From positions 1-16,642 of the forward strand of contig JAIKYL010000162.1 in the NCBI GenBank assembly GCA_024683255.1: a stretch of 16,642 nucleotides of DNA, in the 5' to 3' direction. This DNA is from Bacteroidales bacterium (GTDB lineage: Bacteria > Bacteroidota > Bacteroidia > Bacteroidales > UBA932). A program made the position numbers and the translations under genes. Under the pieces are notes generated by a model, which searched no databases, was not told the DNA's origin, and saw nothing but the letters and a program-made list of their open reading frames with translations. How positions within the stretch are numbered: the stretch's first letter is position 1; the number at the start of each line of letters is the position of its first letter. Below are positions 1-6,618 of the stretch, in pieces.

Positions 1-446
1 TCGGCCGCCGTTGCCAGGTAATAGCCGCCGTTGCCGGGGGCCTCCAGAAAGGCAACCACAGCCTTACCGCTCTTGCGGAATTCCAAAAGCGCAGTACGGA
101 GCTCTTCCAGACCGGCCATACCGGCGGTGCCGCCGTCCGGACGCAGGAAAATGTACTGGATGGCAGGATCCGCCGCAGCAGCCTCAATGGCCTGGACGGC
201 ATCCCATAGTCCCACAGTACGGCTCATCTCAAAATTGAGGGAAGTCATATCCGGGATGGGGCTGTCCTGGGTCTGTTCGGAGAGGGCATAATCGGCCAGG
301 GAGATGTCCAGAACGCCATTTCTGGGAAGGACAGTCTTTCCGCTGCCGGCTGCGCCCACAAGGCTGAAGAGGAAAATGAGGCCGATGATATGCAGGATGA
401 GGATACCGCAAATTACGGCCAATACGGTCTTAAAAAAACTCTTCAT
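1..446 (-). CDS. sppA: Signal peptide peptidase SppA, N-terminal part (cut by window edge)
   Basis: The reading frame opens at ATG 446 on the minus strand and runs off the window start, so only 148 residues are visible. They begin MKSFFKTVLAV, followed by one strong hydrophobic segment (about residues 8-33), as in membrane-anchored family S49 peptidases. Further in, a stretch resembling the SppA amino-terminal repeat ends in GNGGYYLATAAD, matching the family's Y-x-A-(S/T)-x-A-D core. SppA degrades leftover signal peptides and membrane protein fragments in the inner membrane, with a Ser-Lys dyad; the catalytic serine would lie beyond the window, so activity cannot be judged. The start lies 12 bases after the stop of the C11 peptidase gene, so the two are probably co-transcribed. 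The family assignment is good; full length and intactness are unknown. Confidence 0.85.
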   Translation of the reverse strand, partial: MKSFFKTVLAVICGILILHIIGLIFLFSLVGAAGSGKTVLPRNGVLDISLADYALSEQTQDSPIPDMTSLNFEMSRTVGLWDAVQAIEAAAADPAIQYIFLRPDGGTAGMAGLEELRTALLEFRKSGKAVVAFLEAPGNGGYYLATAA

Positions 447-458
447 ATTTAAAGCTAA

Positions 459-1778
459 TTATTTAACCAGTTGGGTGGCCCGGTTCCAGGCCAGATGGTT
501 CCGGTAATAATTGTCCAGATAATTGCTTCCCATGGAGGGAAGATACATGGACAGTCCACAACAATTCTTGAGGTTTATACTAAGGAATGTTGGAGTATTG
601 GCCTTGTACACCACGCACTTGTCCAAAGCACTTTGCAGAAGGGCTTCTTCTTCCGGGGTAATACCCGTCTGGACAAGGATATCCTTAAGGTCGTAAAAGA
701 AGTGCCGGTCAAAGCGGAAATAGCCCTGAACCCGGCTACCCGGAAGCACCCGGATCATGCCACGGTATTTTTCAAACAACTGGGAACACACCTCCACAAG
801 AGTGTCCATCTCACGCGTGTTAATCACGGAAATGGTGGCCGACCGATTGGTGCCCGTCTGGGCATCGTAATGCTTGAAATAATCCTCACAGACGGCCAGG
901 GGATTGGGATTCCGCGAGAGCAGATGACCCGACAGACGCTTATAGTCAAAACCGTCTGCAAGCACTTCCGTCTGGGAGAAGCCCACCAGATCCGTTACTT
1001 CGCGCAACTCATAGGCCACTTCCACGCAACCCATGAGACACGCATCAAAAAGGATATATTCCAAATGGAAGGGAATGCATGCGGCGAACTCTTCCAAATC
1101 CAGTTCCAGGGTGGGGTCTCCATTGTCCATCCCGATACTCTTTACGGGAGGATCATTCCGGTCGATGGGCGGGAACAGCGGGGCCGATGTCCTCCTGCCG
1201 GGCGCACCGTGCGCAGTGGATTCAAACAGGTTTGGATTGTCGTAATAACGCGGCGGAAGCCAGCCGGAGGCGTGGGAAGAGAAGACGAGTCCATAGCGGT
1301 TTCCGGGGAAGGCCTTACTGACCTCCTCAAAGGCGTTGGACAAGTTCTCCACGGTGCTCAAAGGGTTATTTTCGCCCCATACCCGGATTGTATCCCTAAC
1401 CGGAGCGCCGTTGGCATCGGCATACAGGCGGAAAAGGACAGGGGAAGTGGGAACGGAATAATTGGGCGCATACGGCTCCTGAGGCAGACGTGAAAGAACC
1501 AGCAACACCGGCTCCGTGGGAGAATTCCGCGAAGGCAGGGTGCCGGCCTCCAGGTCTGCTATATCCTCCGACAAATAGCCGGCAAGGGAATTAAAGCCGC
1601 TGGCAACGTAAATAAGCACATTCCTTACATCCGGGGAAGCAGGCTCCCGCACCGGTGCCACATAGGAAGACGTCCCCTCGCCAGCAACTTTGAAATCAAA
1701 GTTACTGTCTTTGAAACAGGCACTTACTCCTAAAAGGAGTACCAGCATCCCGATGATATGAAAGGCTCTTTGGCGCAT
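459..1778 (-). CDS. Clostripain-like (family C11) cysteine peptidase, lipoprotein
   Basis: A 439-residue protein with a lipoprotein signal (hydrophobic residues 8-20, lipobox VSAC, Cys21). The catalytic His-Cys pair of clan CD family C11 is visible: His169 in FSSHASGW and Cys247 in LFDACLMG. Downstream, VGFSQTEVLADGFDY and GLSMYLPS also fit the clostripain fold. Known C11 enzymes cut after Arg or Lys and are often activated by self-cleavage; whether this one is active, and on what, is not known. It should be anchored in the envelope, periplasmic or outer-membrane side. The gene precedes sppA by 12 bases and diverges from the dipeptidyl peptidase III gene, forming a peptidase block. A close paralogue lies at 6619-7896. 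A 340-codon open frame on the opposite strand is a shadow. Confidence 0.88.
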   Translation of the reverse strand: MRQRAFHIIGMLVLLLGVSACFKDSNFDFKVAGEGTSSYVAPVREPASPDVRNVLIYVASGFNSLAGYLSEDIADLEAGTLPSRNSPTEPVLLVLSRLPQEPYAPNYSVPTSPVLFRLYADANGAPVRDTIRVWGENNPLSTVENLSNAFEEVSKAFPGNRYGLVFSSHASGWLPPRYYDNPNLFESTAHGAPGRRTSAPLFPPIDRNDPPVKSIGMDNGDPTLELDLEEFAACIPFHLEYILFDACLMGCVEVAYELREVTDLVGFSQTEVLADGFDYKRLSGHLLSRNPNPLAVCEDYFKHYDAQTGTNRSATISVINTREMDTLVEVCSQLFEKYRGMIRVLPGSRVQGYFRFDRHFFYDLKDILVQTGITPEEEALLQSALDKCVVYKANTPTFLSINLKNCCGLSMYLPSMGSNYLDNYYRNHLAWNRATQLVK

Positions 1779-1797
1779 TTACGCTTCTCTAATTATG

Positions 1798-1805
1798 CAA
1801 AGATA
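1798..1805 (-). promoter_or_regulatory. -7 promoter box for the C11-sppA operon
   Basis: On the minus strand the sequence reads TATCTTTG, an exact match to the Bacteroidota sigma-ABfr -7 consensus TAnnTTTG. The likely start of transcription lies about 6 bases downstream, giving a leader of roughly 13 bases before ATG 1778. No clear TTTG -33 box is present at the expected spacing. Confidence 0.6.
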
Positions 1806-1817
1806 ATATTTTATTTA

Positions 1818-1825
1818 TAAATTTG
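1818..1825 (+). promoter_or_regulatory. -7 promoter box for dipeptidyl peptidase III gene
   Basis: TAAATTTG matches TAnnTTTG and lies 19 bases before ATG 1845, implying a very short leader. It is back to back with the minus-strand box at 1798-1805. The two boxes with their downstream bases form a 9-bp inverted repeat (TTATGCAAA at 1793-1801, TTTGCATAA at 1822-1830). Confidence 0.6.
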
Positions 1826-1844
1826 CATAAACTGATATACTGCT

Positions 1845-3848
1845 ATGAAACGTATTTCTATCATGATGATGATTGTTGGGATGGCGGCAATAATCACCGC
1901 CTGCGATGCACCCGGAAGCAAGTCCGGGGAAGAAGATTTCAAATATACCATTGACGCTTTCGCAGACCTCAAGGTCATGCGGTACCGGATTCCCGGCTGG
2001 GAAAACCTGAGCCTTCAGCAGAAGGAGTATGCCTACCACCTGGCCGAAGCCGCCAAGTACGGACGGGACATCCTCTGGGACCAGAACTGCAAGGAGAACC
2101 TCCGGATCCGTCACGCCGTGGAAGCCATCCTGGAGACGGAAGGGATTAATACGGAGAGCGCTGAATATCAGGACTTTCTGGTATATGCCAAGCGCCTTTT
2201 CTTCTCCAACGGCATGCATCATCATTATGCCGAGGACAAGTTCTTCCCGGCCTGCCCCCGGGAGTACTTCGGGAGTCTCCTGCAACAGGCCGGCGTGGAA
2301 GATGACGGCCTTCTGGAGATTATCTACAACCCGGACATCTACCCCCAGCGCCGTTCTACGGAGACCTCCGGGGACATCGTAAAACAATCGGCCGTCAATT
2401 TCTATGAAGGCGTCACCCGTGAGGAAGTGGAAAAGTACTATGCCGGCATCATCGATCCCAAGGATCCGGAGCCCATTTCCTATGGCCTCAACACCAAAGT
2501 GGTAAAGGACGCCAAAGGCAAGGTGATGGAACTGCCCTGGAAGGTGGGAGGCATCTACTCCCCCGCCCTGGAGAAGATATGCGAAGAGCTTGCAAAAGCG
2601 CGCGAAGTGGCCGAAAACAACATCCAGAAGCGTGCGCTGGGCATCCTCATAGACTATTACAACACCGGAGACCTGCGCAAATGGGACGAATTCAACATCG
2701 AATGGGTGAAAGATACGCTGGGAACGGTGGACTTCATCAACGGCTTCATTGAGGACTATAATGACCCGCTTGGCCGCAAGGCTTCCTGGGAAGGATACGT
2801 GAATATCAAGGACTTCGAGGCCTCCAAGCGTACGGAAATCCTCTCCGCCAACGCACAGTGGTTTGAGGACAACTCTCCCGTGGATCCACGCTTCAAGAAA
2901 GCCGTCGTCAAGGGCATATCGGCCAAGGTTATCAACGCAGTGTGCCTCTCGGGAGACAGCTATCCGTCCACTCCCATCGGCATCAACCTGCCCAATGCCG
3001 ACTGGATCCGGAAGGAACACGGATCCAAGAGCGTTACCATCGCCAACATCACGCATACGTACGACTATGCAGCTCAGGAGCTGCCCACCAGCACCCTCAC
3101 GGAATTCGCCTATAGCAAGAAGGAGATAGAGCGGTACAAGCAGTGGGGCACGGTGGCCGATGAAATCCACACGGACCTGCACGAATGCCTTGGCCACGGC
3201 TCCGGACAGCTGCTGCCGGGAGTGAGCACCACCGCCATGGGAGAGTACGCATCGGCCCTGGAAGAGGCCCGCGCAGACCTTTTCGGCCTCTATTACACGG
3301 CCGATCCCAAGATGGTGGAACTGGGCATCATGCCGGACCCGGAAGCCTATAAGGCCGAATACGACCAGTACATCCGCAACGGCCTTATGGTTCAGTTCAC
3401 CCGCGTGGAGCTTGGCCGGCCCAATACGGAGGCGCATATGCAGAACCGCAAGCTCATTGCCCAGTGGTGCCTGGAAAAGGGTGCCCAGGACAAGGTGATT
3501 GAGAAGAAGGTGCGTGACGGCAAAACCTATTATGTGGTAAATGATTACGTCAAACTACGCGCCCTGTTCGCAGAGCTGCTGGCCGAAGTCCAGCGCATCA
3601 AGAGCGAAGGAGACTATGAGGCTGGCAAGGCGCTCATAGAGACCTACGCCGTTCACATTGACCCGGACCTCCACAAAGAGGTGCTGGAACGCTACAAGGC
3701 CCTGAATCTCAAACCTTACGGCGGTTTCATCAATCCGGAAATCGTCCCCGTTCTGAAAGACGGAAAGGTGGTGGATTATGAGCCCGTGTACACAGACGAC
3801 TATCTGGGCCAGATGCTGCTTTATGGTAAAAAGTATGGAACCTTATAA
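1845..3848 (+). CDS. Dipeptidyl peptidase III (family M49), lipoprotein
   Basis: A 667-residue zinc exopeptidase that removes dipeptides from the amino end of oligopeptides. The M49 zinc site is plain: His446-Glu447-Cys448-Leu449-Gly450-His451, the six-residue form of HExxH, followed by EEARAD at 473-478, where Glu474 is the expected third ligand (EECRAE in the human enzyme). Length fits bacterial members. The first 20 residues form a lipoprotein signal ending ITAC (Cys20), so the enzyme should be anchored in the envelope and act on peptides in the periplasm or outside, not in the cytosol like the animal enzyme. The start is supported by the signal peptide and a promoter 19 bases upstream. 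It diverges from the C11-sppA pair. A 540-codon open frame on the opposite strand is a shadow. Confidence 0.93.
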   Translation: MKRISIMMMIVGMAAIITACDAPGSKSGEEDFKYTIDAFADLKVMRYRIPGWENLSLQQKEYAYHLAEAAKYGRDILWDQNCKENLRIRHAVEAILETEGINTESAEYQDFLVYAKRLFFSNGMHHHYAEDKFFPACPREYFGSLLQQAGVEDDGLLEIIYNPDIYPQRRSTETSGDIVKQSAVNFYEGVTREEVEKYYAGIIDPKDPEPISYGLNTKVVKDAKGKVMELPWKVGGIYSPALEKICEELAKAREVAENNIQKRALGILIDYYNTGDLRKWDEFNIEWVKDTLGTVDFINGFIEDYNDPLGRKASWEGYVNIKDFEASKRTEILSANAQWFEDNSPVDPRFKKAVVKGISAKVINAVCLSGDSYPSTPIGINLPNADWIRKEHGSKSVTIANITHTYDYAAQELPTSTLTEFAYSKKEIERYKQWGTVADEIHTDLHECLGHGSGQLLPGVSTTAMGEYASALEEARADLFGLYYTADPKMVELGIMPDPEAYKAEYDQYIRNGLMVQFTRVELGRPNTEAHMQNRKLIAQWCLEKGAQDKVIEKKVRDGKTYYVVNDYVKLRALFAELLAEVQRIKSEGDYEAGKALIETYAVHIDPDLHKEVLERYKALNLKPYGGFINPEIVPVLKDGKVVDYEPVYTDDYLGQMLLYGKKYGTL

Positions 3849-3852
3849 TTGT

Positions 3853-3916
3853 TGATTCTCCTGTAATTTCCGGGCGCTAAAAAATGCCGATGCACCCGGA
3901 AATTACAGGAGAATCA
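3853..3916. repeat. Perfect 22-bp inverted repeat with 20-base loop
   Basis: Left arm 3853-3874 begins TGATTCTCCTG and ends TTCCGGG; right arm 3895-3916 is its exact reverse complement; the spacer 3875-3894 is A-rich. It sits between the dipeptidyl peptidase III stop (3848) and the recombinase start (3930). As RNA it would be a very stable hairpin, but no U-run follows the right arm, so it is not a typical intrinsic terminator. It could be a genome-dispersed palindromic repeat, an mRNA-stabilising hairpin, or a recombination-related site; the sequence alone does not decide. Confidence 0.9.
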
Positions 3917-3929
3917 CAAATAAGCAATA

Positions 3930-4808
3930 ATGGTAAAGGATTACCGGAACTATCTTAGGCTGGAGAGAAGGCTGTCACCCAACACGGTGGCATCCTACTG
4001 CCACGATGTTTCGGGGCTCCTGGAGTATTACGGTAAAGAGCCATCGGCCATCAGCACGGAAGACATTGAGGCATACTTGGGTAAGGTATCGGCCGACGGG
4101 CTCTCCAAACGGAGCACGGCCCACCTGGTGAGTTCCCTCCGCTCCTTCTTTGACTGGTGCGTCCAGGAGGGCGAAGTAAAGGATAATCCCTGCGACAGGG
4201 TGGATGCGCCCAAACTGGGCAAATACCTCCCGTCCGTTCTTAGCGTACAGGAGGTGGAAGCCATCCTGGAATCCGTAGATCTTAAGAAAGCCTCAGGAAA
4301 ACGGGACCGGGCCATCCTGGAAGTGCTGTACGGCTGCGGCCTCCGTGTGAGCGAAGCGGCCGGTCTCCGCATCTCCCACATACACCTTGACGAAGGCTTT
4401 GTGGATGTGGTGGGAAAAGGCGACAAGCAGCGGCTGGTCCCGCTGGGAGAACCCGCGGCCGATGCCATCCGGGCCTACCTGGAGGACCGCCCCATCCCCG
4501 CCTCCCGGGCTGTGGAAGACATCCTGTTCCTTAACAAGTTTGGGAAACCCCTGAGCCGCATCTCCATTTTCAAGCTGGTGAAGGATCAGGCCATGGCCGC
4601 CGGCATCCAAAAAGAGATTTCCCCCCACACCTTCCGCCATTCCTTTGCCACCCATCTTATTGAAAACGGGGCCGATCTGCGTATTGTCCAGGAAATGCTG
4701 GGGCACGAATCCATCCTTACCACAGAGCTCTATACCCATATTGACACGTCCACCTGGCACGAGAATGTGCTGGAGCACCATCCGGAACAACAAAAAAACC
4801 GGCCTTAA
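3930..4808 (+). CDS. Tyrosine recombinase of the XerC/XerD family
   Basis: A 292-residue site-specific recombinase with the usual two parts: an amino-terminal SAM-like core-binding domain (about 1-85) and a catalytic domain. All catalytic residues are visible: Arg139 (GCGLRVSE), Lys163 (VGKGDKQR), His233 and Arg236 (HTFRHSFATHL), His259 (LGHE) and nucleophile Tyr268 (TTELYTHI). Length and gapless alignment to XerD-type proteins suggest the chromosome dimer resolution enzyme, acting at dif with FtsK, whose gene is in the same window, rather than an element-borne integrase. Whether it is XerC or XerD cannot be settled here. An in-frame stop at 3921-3923 leaves ATG 3930 as the first possible start. 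The gene follows a long inverted repeat, and its last codons lie within a terminator stem. Confidence 0.88.
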   Translation: MVKDYRNYLRLERRLSPNTVASYCHDVSGLLEYYGKEPSAISTEDIEAYLGKVSADGLSKRSTAHLVSSLRSFFDWCVQEGEVKDNPCDRVDAPKLGKYLPSVLSVQEVEAILESVDLKKASGKRDRAILEVLYGCGLRVSEAAGLRISHIHLDEGFVDVVGKGDKQRLVPLGEPAADAIRAYLEDRPIPASRAVEDILFLNKFGKPLSRISIFKLVKDQAMAAGIQKEISPHTFRHSFATHLIENGADLRIVQEMLGHESILTTELYTHIDTSTWHENVLEHHPEQQKNRP

Positions 4809-4832
4809 AAGAACTTTAAGAACCGGTTTTTT
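4793..4832 (+). terminator. Intrinsic terminator of the recombinase gene
   Basis: AAAAAACCGG (4793-4802) pairs with CCGGTTTTTT (4823-4832), and CTTAAA (4804-4809) with TTTAAG (4815-4820) inside. The left arm covers the last codons and stop codon of the gene, and the right arm provides the U-run. Confidence 0.75.
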
Positions 4833-4878
4833 GACGTGTACTAAAACCTAAACCTATTATAAAGATGCAATAAAAAAC

Positions 4879-4917
4879 AAAACGTTGCAGAAAAAATGAA
4901 TTTTCTGCAACGTTTTT
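4879..4917. terminator. Bidirectional terminator between recombinase and H1-like genes
   Basis: A perfect 16-bp stem (4879-4894 with 4901-4916, core ACGTTGCAGAAAA) has a 6-base loop. T-runs lie on both sides: TTTTT on the plus strand, and on the minus strand TTTTG followed by TTTTTT. It separates the two convergent genes and is probably the main terminator for the small minus-strand gene. Confidence 0.85.
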
Positions 4918-4937
4918 CCTAAAAATCCGGATTTCGC

Positions 4938-5111
4938 TTATTTGGCGGCGTCTACGGAAACTTTACGGAACTCCTTGAGGTCTTTCATAAGTTCAAGGGC
5001 ATTCTTACGGGCGCGGGCGCCAGCGGCCTTGTTACCTTTGACTACCTGAGCCTCAGCGTTCTTTGCGAACTCGGCGAATTCGGCATTAATTTTTACAACA
5101 AGCTCTTTCAT
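4938..5111 (-). CDS. Histone H1-like (Hc1-type) small basic protein
   Basis: A 57-residue protein, beginning MKELVVKINAEF and ending EFRKVSVDAAK. The centre, KGNKAAGARARKNALEL, is the basic signature of the short Hc1-like histone H1 proteins common in Bacteroidota, and the length is normal for that group. The protein is rich in Lys, Ala and Arg and probably binds DNA, helping to compact the nucleoid; direct evidence on function in this phylum is thin. The gene stands alone, with a bidirectional terminator just beyond its stop and an AT-rich stretch of 127 bases upstream. That stretch carries only near-matches to a -7 box (minus strand AAACTTTG at 5159-5152, AATCTTTG at 5198-5191), so the promoter is uncertain. 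Confidence 0.82.
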   Translation of the reverse strand: MKELVVKINAEFAEFAKNAEAQVVKGNKAAGARARKNALELMKDLKEFRKVSVDAAK

Positions 5112-5238
5112 GTGATTAAAAATTTATTTTGGTTCGTTAATGTTTAGTCCACAAAGTTTTGTGCAAGGTAATCAAAATAAATTCAAAAAACAAAGATTTT
5201 TTCGAAAAAACTGCTTTTTATCCTGAAATAGAGCCGTT

Positions 5239-5826
5239 TCAGCCGTTTTCAACGTCATTTTTTGTCCGAACATTGAGAAAACTCATGGCCCGCTGCGGGC
5301 CGACGGTGGACAAATCCTTAATGCCCTGAATCACTTTTTGTGCTAATTCCGGAACCTGTTTCTTTTCATCTTCGGAAAGATGGCCCAGCACAAAATCCAC
5401 CTGTCCGCCCCGGGAATAATCGTTGCCGATACCCACCCGGATCCGGATCCACTGGTCGCTTTCCAACAGCTCGGTGATGTTCTCCAGGCCATTGTGTCCG
5501 CCGGCCGATCCTCCGGTACGCATACGGAGCGTTCCAAAGGGAAGATTCAGGTCGTCGGAAACAACCACCAGACTCTCCAGCGGCAGATTGAGCTTCTGCA
5601 GCCAGTACCTGACGGCATTGCCGCTCAGGTTCATATAGGTGGAGGGCTTGAGCAGGGTGAAATGCCTACCCTTGAAAGAGACCTCAGCCACGTCTCCGTA
5701 ACGTTCCGTCCGGAAAAGGACATTGGATGCCTGAGCCCAGGCATCCAATATCATAAATCCCATGTTGTGCCGGGTGGAGGCGTATTCCGCGCCTATGTTC
5801 CCCAGTCCTACAACAAGGTAGTTCAT
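5239..5826 (-). CDS. pth: Peptidyl-tRNA hydrolase
   Basis: A 195-residue enzyme that releases tRNA from peptidyl-tRNAs dropped by stalled ribosomes. Active-site residues match the bacterial family: Asn10 (GLGN), His20 (TRHN), Asn66 (YMNLSG), Asp91 (VVSDDLNLPFG) and Asn112 (GGHNGL). The usual GLGNPG reads GLGNIG here, a mild deviation. Length is normal. The start lies 11 bases after the stop of rplY, so the two genes form an operon driven from the rplY promoter, a pairing common in bacteria. Its end has no strong terminator: only a 6-bp stem around the stop codon (5223-5242) without a good T-run. Confidence 0.95.
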   Translation of the reverse strand: MNYLVVGLGNIGAEYASTRHNMGFMILDAWAQASNVLFRTERYGDVAEVSFKGRHFTLLKPSTYMNLSGNAVRYWLQKLNLPLESLVVVSDDLNLPFGTLRMRTGGSAGGHNGLENITELLESDQWIRIRVGIGNDYSRGGQVDFVLGHLSEDEKKQVPELAQKVIQGIKDLSTVGPQRAMSFLNVRTKNDVENG

Positions 5827-5837
5827 CGTCCGGTCGA

Positions 5838-6431
5838 TTACTGTGCGGCGGCAGCCTTGGCAGCTTCCTGAGCAGCCTGCTGCATGGCACGGGTAGTCTT
5901 CACGCTGCAGATGATGGTGTTCTTGTCCGAGACAATCTGGAGACCTTCGAACTTGAGGTCGCCGGCCACCATTCTCTTGTCAAGCTCCAGCGGGGTCACA
6001 TCGATATCCAGCTGGTCCGGGAGGTCCTTCATGAGGGCGCAGACCTTGAGGCTGCGGGCGCTCTGGGTGAACTTACCACCGGCCTGTACACCCACCGGGT
6101 GACCGGTAATGTTGAGCGGAATGCTGATAACGATGGGCTTCTTCTCATCCACGGCCAGGAAATCCACGTGGAGGCAGTTGTCCTCTACCGGATGCCACTG
6201 GTACTCGTGAGCGACTGCGGTGTACACCTTGCCGCCCAGCTCCAGATCCACGATGTAGGAGGCGGGAGTGTGGGTGAGACCCTTAAGCTCTTTCTCGGAA
6301 ACGGTGAAAAGGACATTGTCCATGCCCAGTCCATACAGGTTGCAGGGAACCAAACCCTGACGACGGAAGGCCTTGAGAACGGCCTTGTTGCCCTTGGTGC
6401 GAATTTCGCCCTTAAGTGCAAAATGCTTCAT
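5838..6431 (-). CDS. rplY: 50S ribosomal protein L25, long CTC/TL5 type
   Basis: A 197-residue protein that binds 5S rRNA in the large ribosomal subunit. The amino-terminal L25 domain (about 1-92, with RRQGLVPCNLYG) is followed by the beta-rich TL5 domain (about 100-180) found in the long form also called general stress protein Ctc. The tail is alanine-rich (QQAAQEAAKAAAAQ). Start ATG 6431 gives the standard beginning MKHFALKGEIRTKG. It is the first gene of a two-gene unit with pth and has the best promoter in the window, about 80 bases upstream. Confidence 0.95.
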   Translation of the reverse strand: MKHFALKGEIRTKGNKAVLKAFRRQGLVPCNLYGLGMDNVLFTVSEKELKGLTHTPASYIVDLELGGKVYTAVAHEYQWHPVEDNCLHVDFLAVDEKKPIVISIPLNITGHPVGVQAGGKFTQSARSLKVCALMKDLPDQLDIDVTPLELDKRMVAGDLKFEGLQIVSDKNTIICSVKTTRAMQQAAQEAAKAAAAQ

Positions 6432-6517
6432 TGTTGTTAAAGTTTAAAATGTGTTACTCAGTGCTCTGTTTCAAGCACCCCATTGCACCAAAAAACCCTT
6501 GCGGCTTTTTAAGCGCG

Positions 6518-6548
6518 CAAAGATAAGAAGTTTTTTCCTAACCGCAAA
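6518..6548 (-). promoter_or_regulatory. Consensus Bacteroidota promoter for rplY-pth
   Basis: On the minus strand TTTG (6548-6545), a 19-base spacer, then TATCTTTG (6525-6518). This matches both boxes and the spacing of the sigma-ABfr consensus. Transcription should start near 6511, giving a leader of about 80 bases. Confidence 0.8.
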
Positions 6549-6586
6549 ATAAACTTATAATCCTGCATTTTCAATAATAATATCAT

Positions 6587-6594
6587 TAACTTTG
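6587..6594 (+). promoter_or_regulatory. -7 promoter box for second C11 peptidase gene
   Basis: TAACTTTG matches TAnnTTTG and lies 24 bases before ATG 6619. The TTG within the box (6592-6594) is in frame with the gene and could be mistaken for its start codon. No good -33 box is visible. Confidence 0.65.
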
Positions 6595-6618
6595 TACGAA
6601 TCAAAGGAAAAAGTGCTT

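Noticed and set aside
471..1493. 340-codon open frame antisense to the first C11 gene
   Set aside because: No signal peptide, promoter or motif; the opposite frame has catalytic motifs and a lipobox.
1815..3437. 540-codon open frame antisense to the dipeptidyl peptidase III gene
   Set aside because: It mirrors the codon pattern of a firmly identified GC-rich gene and shows no recognisable domain; a typical shadow.
3853..3916. Inverted repeat as a dif site or integron attC site
   Set aside because: Arms do not resemble the 11-6-11 dif layout or the R'/R'' attC boxes, and no cassette-like genes follow.
5223..5242. CTGAAA/TTTCAG stem at the pth stop as a terminator
   Set aside because: Only six base pairs with an eight-base loop and no adjoining T-run.
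6592..6618. Upstream TTG start for the second C11 gene
   Set aside because: The TTG is part of the TAACTTTG promoter box, and the extra nine residues would spoil the lipoprotein signal.
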